DNA of 12,107 bases from CAVALG01 sp963589585 (GTDB lineage: Bacteria > Bacillota > Clostridia > Oscillospirales > Acutalibacteraceae). Made by a program: the position numbers and the translations under genes. Below are positions 6,401 to 12,107 of the stretch, in pieces. Position 1 is the stretch's first letter; the number at the start of each line of letters is the position of its first letter. The notes below the pieces were generated by a model. It was not told the DNA's origin. It did no database searches and was given only the letters and a program-made list of their open reading frames with translations. The DNA lies in assembly GCA_963589585.1 (NCBI GenBank), contig CAVALG010000076.1, positions 1 through 12,107 of the forward strand. Direction: 5' to 3'.

Positions 6401-7087
6401 TTAGTTTTTTGTTATCAAAAGCGGCATAAAACCGAGATAATCCGCAGATATAAGCCTTAGTTTAACGCCCTCAAATTCATTTATTATCTGACCTGCGCCG
6501 CTCCCGTGGATATGACCGTAATAAACAGTTTGTATACCCAAAGATTTGATTTTATCAAAAATCGGGCGACAAACACTTCCGGCGTACACAGGCGGATAAT
6601 GTAAAAACAAAATCGGTTCAAGCCCTGTTTTCAGCGCGGCGTCAACCGAGCGTTCTATTCTGCCGACTTCGCGCATAACCACTTTTTCGTCCTGCTCATC
6701 ACTGTCGTAAAACCAGCCGCGGCTTCCGCAGATTGCATATTTCCCTGCAACCGCGGCGTCATTATAAACCAAACTTAAAGAATTAAACCCGTTTTGGGTA
6801 AAAAATTTTTCAATTTTATTGCGTGTTGACCACCACAAATCGTGATTTCCCTTTAAAAGCACTTTTTTACCCGGCAGCGACTCTAAAAATTTAAAATCGG
6901 CAACCGTATTTTCAAGTTTCAATTCCCACGATATATCGCCGGGGATAACCACAGTATCGCTGTCGGTAACAATGTTTTTCCAATTTTTTTCGATTCTTTG
7001 AACATAATTTTCCCAACCGTGAAAAACATCCATAGTTTTATCGGTATTAAGCGACAAATGCAGATCGGCTATTGCAAACAGTGACAT
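6401..7087 (-). CDS. Calcineurin-like metallophosphoesterase
   Basis: A 228-aa cytoplasmic phosphoesterase of the two-metal calcineurin fold. The metal and catalytic signature is complete: DLH (D8, H10), GDISW (D51), GNHD (N81, H82), FLHYPP (H163) and GHIHG (H192, H194). No signal peptide is seen. The substrate cannot be told from sequence; relatives hydrolyse phosphodiesters or phosphomonoesters. The start is ATG 7087 with AGAGGAG at 7094-7100. It lies 96 nt upstream of tig on the same strand, but tig has its own promoter signal, so co-transcription is possible rather than certain. It diverges from the DUF1540 gene. Confidence 0.88.
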   Translation of the reverse strand: MSLFAIADLHLSLNTDKTMDVFHGWENYVQRIEKNWKNIVTDSDTVVIPGDISWELKLENTVADFKFLESLPGKKVLLKGNHDLWWSTRNKIEKFFTQNGFNSLSLVYNDAAVAGKYAICGSRGWFYDSDEQDEKVVMREVGRIERSVDAALKTGLEPILFLHYPPVYAGSVCRPIFDKIKSLGIQTVYYGHIHGSGAGQIINEFEGVKLRLISADYLGFMPLLITKN

Positions 7088-7112
7088 TGCGTTCTCCTCT
7101 TTTTTAAAACTG

Positions 7113-7163
7113 TATATAATAATTTTTAAGGTTTTGAGAATAATAATAAAGGCGTGATAAAAG
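7113..7163. promoter_or_regulatory. Divergent promoter region (metallophosphoesterase and DUF1540 gene)
   Basis: For the + strand gene: TTGAGA (7134-7139, five of six to consensus), an 18-bp gap, then TGA-TAAAAG (7155-7163), an extended -10 type. For the - strand gene: TTCTCA (7140-7135), a 16-bp gap, then TATATA (7118-7113). The two -35 candidates overlap. The 107-nt gap is strongly AT-rich. Confidence 0.4.
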
Positions 7164-7194
7164 CGTCTAAAACAAATTAAAAGGAGTAACCGAA

Positions 7195-7365
7195 ATGTTT
7201 GATAACTGTAAAGAATGCGAAAAAATCGACGGTATTTCCTGCAAAGTTAGCAACTGCAAATACCACAGCACAAATGACTGCTGCCACGCAGGACACATAA
7301 CAGTAGGCCCCGGAAGAACAGATTGCTGCGAAGGCACCGAATGTTCTACCTTTGAAGCGAAATAA
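7195..7365 (+). CDS. Small cysteine-rich DUF1540 protein
   Basis: A 56-aa protein with nine Cys (5, 8, 16, 21, 29, 30, 44, 45, 50) and three His (24, 31, 34). The arrangement VSNCKYH, CCHAGHITV and CSTFEAK is the DUF1540 pattern (Cys-x-Tyr, Cys-x-Ala-x-x-Ile-x-Val, Cys-x-Thr-Phe). The start is ATG 7195 with AAAGGAG at 7180-7186 (8-nt spacing), and a strong terminator follows, so this is a complete one-gene transcript. The family is common in Clostridia and Bacilli and has no firmly assigned role; metal binding is suggested by the Cys/His content. The extra Cys pairs (29/30, 44/45) and C5/C8 add to the usual conserved set as I recall it. Confidence 0.85.
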   Translation: MFDNCKECEKIDGISCKVSNCKYHSTNDCCHAGHITVGPGRTDCCEGTECSTFEAK

Positions 7366-7388
7366 GGATCTGCCCGTTTATGTGTGAG

Positions 7389-7416
7389 GACGCCCGTTGA
7401 TTCGGGCGTCTTCTTT
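7389..7416 (+). terminator. Rho-independent terminator of the DUF1540 gene
   Basis: A perfect 8-bp GC-rich stem, GACGCCCG (7389-7396) with CGGGCGTC (7403-7410), has a 6-nt loop and is followed by TTCTTT. It begins 23 nt after the DUF1540 stop. It also lies just beyond the thrC stop (7419) of the convergent operon, but on that strand no T-run follows, so it would serve thrC less well. Confidence 0.85.
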
Positions 7417-7418
7417 AA

Positions 7419-8906
7419 TTATTTAAACAGATATCCGTAAACAGCGTTAAGCATATCTTCCTTTTTGCAAACATCCTTAAATCTCGGTTCGGCGGTTTCA
7501 AGCGCAGCTATTGACGGGGGAACAGGCACGCCGGTTATTTTATTAAGTTCTTTTACCATTTTGAATTCGTCCTCGGAGCAGTCCTCGGGCGCAACGGCTT
7601 TAAGTACGCTTTTTGAGAATTTATAAGGCGATGCGGTTGACGCTATTACAACGGGACGGTTATCCCCCGTATTGTCGCGGTATTCGTCATAGACTTTAGC
7701 GGCAACGGCGGTGTGGGTATCCATAAGATAATTATACCCGTTATAGTATTTTTTTATTGTTTCAACGGTATGTTCATCATCACAGCAGCCTGCGGCAAAT
7801 ATGTTTGAAAGTTTTCCGAACGCCTCGCCTTCAACAGTAAATTTGCCGTTCTCGGTCAATTGTTTTTCAAGTTCGGCAACTATATCCGAGTTACCGCCGT
7901 AAAGTTCGTACAACATTCTTTCAAGATTGCTTGAAATAAGTATATCCATAGACGGAGACATTGTTGTATAAAACTCACGGTTACGGTCATACACACCCGT
8001 ATTTATAAAGTCGGTAAGCACATTATTTTTATTTGAAGCGCAGATAAGTTTATTTATCGGCGCACCCATTTTCTTTGCGTAATAAGCGGCAAGAATATTA
8101 CCGAAGTTGCCCGTAGGCACAACAACATTAAAGCCCTTTGACAGATCCTCGCCTGCCGCAAGCAAATCGCAGTAAGCAGATATATAATAAACTATCTGCG
8201 GAACAAGTCTGCCCCAGTTTATGGAGTTGGCGCTTGAAAATGCATAGCCCTTGCTGTCAAGCGTTGCGGCAACCTCTTTATCGGTAAATATTTTTTTAAC
8301 ACCTGTCTGAGCGTCGTCAAAATTACCCTCAATCGCGCTTACATAAACATTGTTACCCTTTTGGGTACTCATTTGAAGCTTTTGCATTGCGCTTACGCCG
8401 TTGCTGGGGTAAAATACAATAATCTTTGTGTTTTCCACATCGGCAAAACCTTCAAGCGCCGCTTTGCCGGTATCGCCCGAAGTTGCTACCAAAATGACCG
8501 TCTGTTTATCGGACCCTGTCTTTTTAACCGATACCGAAAGCAGATAAGGGAGCAGCTGCAGCGCAACATCCTTAAACGCGCAGGTAGGACCGTGCCAAAG
8601 TTCCAAAAAGTATTCATTCTCGCCTACCTTTTTAAGCGGAGCTACGGTATCGTTATCAAATGTGCCCTTATATGCACCGTTTACACAATAAGAAAGCTCG
8701 TCCTCCGAAAAGTTGTTAAGAAAATATTTAAGTATGTATTTTGCTCTTTCGGGGTATTGCATACCTTTAAGCGCGTCAATATCGGCCGCGGTAAGGCTTG
8801 GAATTTCGGACGGGACAAACAGCCCTCCATCAGGTGATATTCCCTGCGCTATGGCTTGCTCGGCAGTGACCTTAACGCTGTTATTCCTTGTGCTTTTGTA
8901 ATCCAT
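7419..8906 (-). CDS. thrC: Threonine synthase
   Basis: A 495-aa PLP enzyme that converts O-phosphohomoserine to threonine, the last step of threonine biosynthesis. The PLP lysine is Lys112 in HGPTCAFKD (105-113). The phosphate-binding TSGDTG lies at 142-147, and the NSINWGRLVPQ stretch and N-terminal ISPDGGLFVP (23-32) are typical of the longer (E. coli/fungal-like) class; length fits. The start is ATG 8906, one base after the dipeptidase stop (TAA-A-ATG), with only a weak upstream AAGGG, so translational coupling is likely. It is the last gene of the rbgA-led operon. No hom or thrB gene is in the window. Confidence 0.96.
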   Translation of the reverse strand: MDYKSTRNNSVKVTAEQAIAQGISPDGGLFVPSEIPSLTAADIDALKGMQYPERAKYILKYFLNNFSEDELSYCVNGAYKGTFDNDTVAPLKKVGENEYFLELWHGPTCAFKDVALQLLPYLLSVSVKKTGSDKQTVILVATSGDTGKAALEGFADVENTKIIVFYPSNGVSAMQKLQMSTQKGNNVYVSAIEGNFDDAQTGVKKIFTDKEVAATLDSKGYAFSSANSINWGRLVPQIVYYISAYCDLLAAGEDLSKGFNVVVPTGNFGNILAAYYAKKMGAPINKLICASNKNNVLTDFINTGVYDRNREFYTTMSPSMDILISSNLERMLYELYGGNSDIVAELEKQLTENGKFTVEGEAFGKLSNIFAAGCCDDEHTVETIKKYYNGYNYLMDTHTAVAAKVYDEYRDNTGDNRPVVIASTASPYKFSKSVLKAVAPEDCSEDEFKMVKELNKITGVPVPPSIAALETAEPRFKDVCKKEDMLNAVYGYLFK

Positions 8907-8907
8907 T

Positions 8908-9771
8908 TTACTTCATTCCCTTCGGTTTGCCGTTAATGCGGCGGTTGTTAAAAAATCTTTCGGCATTGCCGTAAAATATTTTGTTAAGTATATCATCCGT
9001 TAATCCGCGCAGTTTTAAATAGGCGCGAAGCGATGGAAGTTTATCGGGTCCGTCAAGTTCGGGCGCCATTCGGGCACCGTCAAAATCCGAGCCGAGGGCT
9101 ATACAGTCACACCCGACTTTATCGCCCAAAATGTATATATTTCTGTAAACACCCTCAAAAATATCGGGCAGAGAAAAGGTCGGGTAAAAGCAAACGCCTA
9201 TTATTCCGCCTTTTTCGGATATTATTTTTGCCTGTTCCGCCGTTATATTTCTGGGGTGGTCATTAACCTCGCTTAATGCGGTATGGCTTGCAAAAAGACA
9301 ATCGGTACAGTCAGCAACATCATAAAAACTTTGCCTGTTAAGGTGCGAAACATCTAAGATTATACCGTATTCCCCAAATTCCTTTACAGTGTGTTTGCCG
9401 AGCGGTTTAAGCCCACCGTCGGACCCCACGCCGCCTGCAAAGGCATTCTCGCCGTTCCAGGTGAGCGTTGCCGCAGCCGCGCCGATACCGTGAAGCACCG
9501 CTGCAGGTTCGGGCACTTTCGCAAGCGGAGCCATATTTTCAACGGTTAATATATATTCCCCGTCAAACTGCGGCAGAATTTTTTTGGCGTAATCGGCAAC
9601 TGCAAAAAATCGTTCTTTATTGGGAAATTCTGAAAAAATCGCAAAGCATTGGGTATAATTCTCAAAATCACCGATTGATTTATTATTAACAGCCGCCGAT
9701 AAACTGTTTATATCCTCATTTTTATCAAATAAAACCGATACCGTATCACAGTGCAAATCAAAACAACGCAT
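8908..9771 (-). CDS. M19 family dipeptidase (membrane/renal dipeptidase-like)
   Basis: A 287-aa zinc dipeptidase; the bacterial forms are usually cytoplasmic and cleave dipeptides, some including D-residues. All expected ligands are visible: H7 and D9 in FDLHCDT, bridging E78 in LTVEN, H143 in DVSHLN, H163 in FASHTALS and D229 in GSDFDG, plus NDHPRN (170-175). The start is placed at ATG 9771 (MRCFDLHCDT), 7 nt after the yraN stop and behind a GGGGTG-like site; an ATG at 9795 would add eight residues and overlap yraN but has no ribosome site. No signal peptide or GPI-type tail is seen. The natural substrate is unknown. Confidence 0.88.
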   Translation of the reverse strand: MRCFDLHCDTVSVLFDKNEDINSLSAAVNNKSIGDFENYTQCFAIFSEFPNKERFFAVADYAKKILPQFDGEYILTVENMAPLAKVPEPAAVLHGIGAAAATLTWNGENAFAGGVGSDGGLKPLGKHTVKEFGEYGIILDVSHLNRQSFYDVADCTDCLFASHTALSEVNDHPRNITAEQAKIISEKGGIIGVCFYPTFSLPDIFEGVYRNIYILGDKVGCDCIALGSDFDGARMAPELDGPDKLPSLRAYLKLRGLTDDILNKIFYGNAERFFNNRRINGKPKGMK

Positions 9772-9778
9772 AGGTTTA

Positions 9779-10150
9779 TCACACCCCGAAAGCATTTTCT
9801 ATATAGTTGACGGTTGCGTTTTCAAATCCGTTATTATCGTCCTCTATAACCTCTGCCACATCAAATCTTATTTTAAGCCCCGTAGGGTTATACATAAGGT
9901 AGTATCTTGCTGTTTTGATTATCCTTTGCTGTTTGGTTTTGGTAACAAAGGCTCGCGGCGCGGCAATAGAATTCTGCGCACGCGTTTTTACCTCTATAAA
10001 CAATAAATATTCGTTATTTTCGGCTATTATATCTATTTCGCCGAAGCGGCTGTGATAATTGGTTTTTGAAATAATAAAGCCTTTTTGCTTTACATACTGC
10101 GCCGCAACAGCCTCGCCGCGGTCGCCTATCTCCTTAGCCCTGTTTTTCAT
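9779..10150 (-). CDS. yraN: YraN family protein (UPF0102, nuclease-like fold)
   Basis: A 123-aa protein of the UPF0102 family, which has a restriction-endonuclease-like fold. Conserved motifs are AKEIGDRGEAVAAQYV (5-20), GEIDII (37-42) and EVKTR (53-57), giving the D40, E53 and K55 pattern of PD-(D/E)xK nucleases. Full length. Its cellular role is not settled; a link to DNA repair or uptake has been proposed for relatives. The start at 10150 overlaps the end of rnhB by 17 nt, with no clear ribosome site, so coupling to rnhB translation is likely. The rnhB-yraN pairing is common in Firmicutes. Confidence 0.92.
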   Translation of the reverse strand: MKNRAKEIGDRGEAVAAQYVKQKGFIISKTNYHSRFGEIDIIAENNEYLLFIEVKTRAQNSIAAPRAFVTKTKQQRIIKTARYYLMYNPTGLKIRFDVAEVIEDDNNGFENATVNYIENAFGV

Positions 10151-10745
10151 ATATTTTTTTCAAAAATGACGGTCTGTGAATATCGCAGGCGCCGTATTTG
10201 ATTATCGCTTCCCTGTGTTTTTTCGTGCCGTACCCTTTATGCTCGGCAAACCCGTACACGGGGTACTTTTCGCCGTATTCGCACATCATTCGGTCACGCG
10301 TTACCTTTGCAAGTATTGACGCGGCGGCAACCGACATAGATTTTGAATCTCCCTTTACTACGGCTTCACACTCTACGGTAATGCCTTTTGGCTTTTTATC
10401 GCCGTCTATAATAGCGTAATCTGCTTTTTGCGGCAGACTGTTTATTGCACGGTTCATAGCAAGAAAGGTAGCATTAAGTATGTTATATTCTTCAATTTCT
10501 TCAACCGATGCCGTTGCAATCGAATAAGCTGCCGCTTTTTCGATTATTACATCATACAGTTTTTCGCGCTTTTTTTCGCTTAACTTTTTAGAGTCATTAA
10601 GTCCCTCTATAACCGCGTCCTGCGGCAAAATAACCGCCGCCGCGCAAACGGGACCCGCAAGCGGGCCTCTGCCTGCTTCATCAACGCCGCAAATCATTTT
10701 AAAACCCTGCTGCCGCGCGTTATCTTCAAATTCATAATTCGGCAT
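10134..10745 (-). CDS. rnhB: Ribonuclease HII
   Basis: A 203-aa endonuclease that cuts RNA in RNA-DNA hybrids and removes single ribonucleotides from DNA. The four acidic catalytic residues are visible: D22 and E23 in GVDEAGRGPLAGP, D114 in AIIDG and D133 in KGDSKS. SILAKVTRDR (143-152) and GYGTKKH near the C-terminus are also typical. The start at ATG 10745 (MPNYEFED) is preferred over 10772, because AGAGG (10754-10758) precedes it and it follows the rbgA stop by 4 nt. Confidence 0.95.
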   Translation of the reverse strand: MPNYEFEDNARQQGFKMICGVDEAGRGPLAGPVCAAAVILPQDAVIEGLNDSKKLSEKKREKLYDVIIEKAAAYSIATASVEEIEEYNILNATFLAMNRAINSLPQKADYAIIDGDKKPKGITVECEAVVKGDSKSMSVAAASILAKVTRDRMMCEYGEKYPVYGFAEHKGYGTKKHREAIIKYGACDIHRPSFLKKIYEKQG

Positions 10746-10749
10746 AGTT

Positions 10750-11652
10750 TTAACCTCTTGCCGGCATTTCAAGCGTTATTTTACCGAGTTTACCGCCCCT
10801 GAATTCATCTAACACTATAGCTGCGGCGCGTTCGGTGTCCAAAACGCCGCCCCTCATTATAAAGCCGCGTTTTTTTGCTATACTTTCAAGTATTTCGTAC
10901 GGCTCGGTGTCCTCTTTAGGCGGTTCGATTCCGTAACGCGAAACAAGCGCGGACGGATAGAGTTTTGAAAGTTTACCGCAAAGCAGCGCGGCAAGCGTTT
11001 CGGTATCTACTACGGTATCTTTAATTGCGCCCGTAAACGCTAAATTTTCGCCCACCGTTTGGTCGTCAAATTTAGGCCACAATACACCCGGCGTATCAAG
11101 CAATTCAAGTTGTTTATCAATTTTATACCACTGGTTTCCACGGGTTACACCGGGGCGGTCAGCCACCACGGCGCGCGCGGATTTTGCCATACGGTTTATA
11201 AAAGAAGATTTACCGACATTGGGTATACCTACTATCATAACCTTAACAGTCTTGCCGACCATTCCCTTGCTACGGTAGTATTCAAGTTTTTCGCTTAAAA
11301 TGCCTTTAACGGAAGCAACAAAACGGTCAACCCCTCTGCCTGTTTTGCAATCAACCGATATTGCCGTAATGCCGCGGCTTTTATAGTATTCTATCCATTC
11401 ACGGTTGGCGGCAGGGTCGGATAAATCGCACTTATTAAGCAAAATAAGGCGCGGTTTATTTTTAACCAACTCATTTATATCGGGGTTGCGGCTTGCAACG
11501 GGTATTCTGGCGTCAACAATTTCAGCTACCGCGTCAACCAGCGACAAACTCTCGTTAATTTTTCGGCGTGTTTTCGCCATATGGCCGGGGAACCAAGAAA
11601 TAGCAACCTTTGATAAATTTTTTTGAATATCATTATTTTGTTTTTTTTGCAT
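10750..11652 (-). CDS. rbgA: Ribosome biogenesis GTPase RbgA (YlqF)
   Basis: A 300-aa circularly permuted GTPase needed for late assembly of the 50S subunit. The motifs occur in permuted order: G4 NKCD (73-76), then G1 GIPNVGKSS (142-150), a GVTRG switch region (168-172) and G3 DTPG (186-189), followed by a C-terminal RNA-binding helical domain. The N-terminal WFPGHMAKTRR (20-30) is a family hallmark. The start is ATG 11652; only a weak GAAAGA lies upstream. It is the first gene of the rbgA-rnhB-yraN-dipeptidase-thrC operon. In many relatives rplS and lepB lie upstream; here that space holds recombinase debris. Confidence 0.96.
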   Translation of the reverse strand: MQKKQNNDIQKNLSKVAISWFPGHMAKTRRKINESLSLVDAVAEIVDARIPVASRNPDINELVKNKPRLILLNKCDLSDPAANREWIEYYKSRGITAISVDCKTGRGVDRFVASVKGILSEKLEYYRSKGMVGKTVKVMIVGIPNVGKSSFINRMAKSARAVVADRPGVTRGNQWYKIDKQLELLDTPGVLWPKFDDQTVGENLAFTGAIKDTVVDTETLAALLCGKLSKLYPSALVSRYGIEPPKEDTEPYEILESIAKKRGFIMRGGVLDTERAAAIVLDEFRGGKLGKITLEMPARG

Positions 11653-11672
11653 AAAAATCTTTCTTTTCTTTT

Positions 11673-11701
11673 ACTATATCATATATATTTATTGATTGTA
11701 A
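11673..11701 (-). promoter_or_regulatory. Extended -10 promoter of the rbgA operon
   Basis: On the - strand, TTACAA (11701-11696) is followed after 17 bp by TATAGT (11678-11673), preceded by TGA (11681-11679) to give an extended -10. Ten bases (TGATATAGTA) are identical to the tig promoter. Transcription would begin ~14 nt upstream of the rbgA start codon. Confidence 0.5.
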
Positions 11702-11725
11702 CATTTCGTGTTTAACTGCATTGTG

Positions 11726-11951
11726 TTATACCACATTCTTATTTATAAAGTCGAGAGCCTCAAAATATTTATCCTTATTTTTAAAATAATTTTATATTAA
11801 CATCATTATAAATTACTATATCCTCAATTAAACCATCAATTAATGTTTTATCTAATTCCTCAACATTATTTAATTTTTCGTATTTACCCATCCACTCTTT
11901 ATTATCATCAGTTTCAACATCAATTTTATTTAATTTATTAATTATATCTTT
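11726..11951 (-). pseudogene. Decayed C-terminus of a large serine recombinase
   Basis: Reading leftward on the - strand, one frame (11951 to 11781) gives KDIINKLNKIDVE, then EWMGKYEKLNNVEELDKTLI and DGLIEDIVIYNDVNIKLF, then a stop. A second frame (to TAA at 11726) continues YFKNKDKYFEALDFINKNVV. Joined, these match the usual end of large serine recombinases: a Trp-rich helix, LD+xLIxxLIxxIxIY, then xIxxxFxxxDxYxxxLxFI. The join needs one frameshift, and no start is present. The DNA is much more AT-rich than its neighbours, fitting a foreign, dying element. Identification is from remembered family patterns. Confidence 0.65.
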
Positions 11952-12107
11952 TTGATTTTATGTTTATCATACATTAATTTAGTTGCTTTCTTAGCGACAG
12001 TATATATCATAAAGCTCTGCCCCTATTAAGGTCCAACGGTTCTCCCATTGGATATATATCTTTAAACTCGATTGGTTCCATATGAACCACACCATAAGCG
12101 TACTCAC
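11942..12107 (-). pseudogene. Unassigned decayed coding fragments at the window edge
   Basis: Two short open stretches on the - strand look protein-like. One (12105-12007, open at the window edge) reads EYAYGVVHMEP, IEFKDIYPMGEP, LDLNRGRAL and then stops. The next (12010-11942, another frame) reads MIYTVAKKATKLMYDKHKIKKI. They adjoin the recombinase remnant in the same direction and may be parts of it or of another cargo gene. I do not recognise them with confidence. Confidence 0.35.

Noticed and set aside
1..12107. tRNA, rRNA or riboswitch
   Set aside because: No cloverleaf, rRNA-like segment or known riboswitch core was recognised by eye; the thrC leader in particular has no room for a T-box, as it follows the dipeptidase stop by one base.

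Overview
The window reads as chromosomal DNA from a low-to-moderate GC Gram-positive bacterium of the class Clostridia, probably a gut-type Oscillospiraceae/Ruminococcaceae relative. The reasons are the tig-clpP-clpX order, the rbgA(ylqF)-rnhB-yraN order, AAGGAGG-type ribosome binding sites, a DUF1540 protein, proteins with SipW-type (TasA/camelysin-like) signal peptides, and GAGGGAG-type modular intergenic repeats. The taxon is inferred from gene content and style; no 16S or database comparison was possible.

Left part (1-2760, + strand): an accessory region holding two exported proteins with SipW-type signal peptides. The first (344-1522) joins a TasA-like beta domain to a short beta-helix-like repeat tail. 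The second (2012-2713, TTG start) ends in a Pro/Glu/Thr-rich tail. The first gene is bracketed by a pair of ~110-nt imperfect inverted repeats (123-230 and 1715-1826). Modular hairpin repeats whose stems differ in sequence but stay self-complementary lie on both sides of it (57-106, 1548-1612, 1876-1934). No SipW peptidase or sortase lies in the window. A hairpin at 2727-2760 separates this region from the convergent clp genes.

Centre (2793-7087, - strand): proteostasis genes, transcribed from right to left as metallophosphoesterase, trigger factor (tig), clpP, clpX. Trigger factor folds nascent chains at the ribosome exit; ClpXP unfolds and degrades substrates. tig appears to have its own extended -10 promoter. 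Its protein carries an unusual ~79-residue Lys/Ala/Thr tail resembling histone H1.

Middle right (7088-7416): a small Cys-rich DUF1540 gene on the + strand, too short to stand out in an ORF search, followed by a strong terminator.

Right part (7419-11701, - strand): a tightly packed operon read as rbgA, rnhB, yraN, M19 dipeptidase, thrC, with overlaps or gaps of a few bases, driven by an extended -10 promoter upstream of rbgA. The first three form a common Firmicutes/Clostridia neighbourhood (50S assembly GTPase, RNase HII, YraN nuclease-fold protein); the dipeptidase and threonine synthase follow.

Far right (11726-12107): AT-rich decayed coding DNA. Its last part matches the C-terminal end of a large serine recombinase broken by frameshifts, so a former mobile element lies directly upstream of the rbgA operon. 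The segment at 11942-12107 could not be assigned with confidence.
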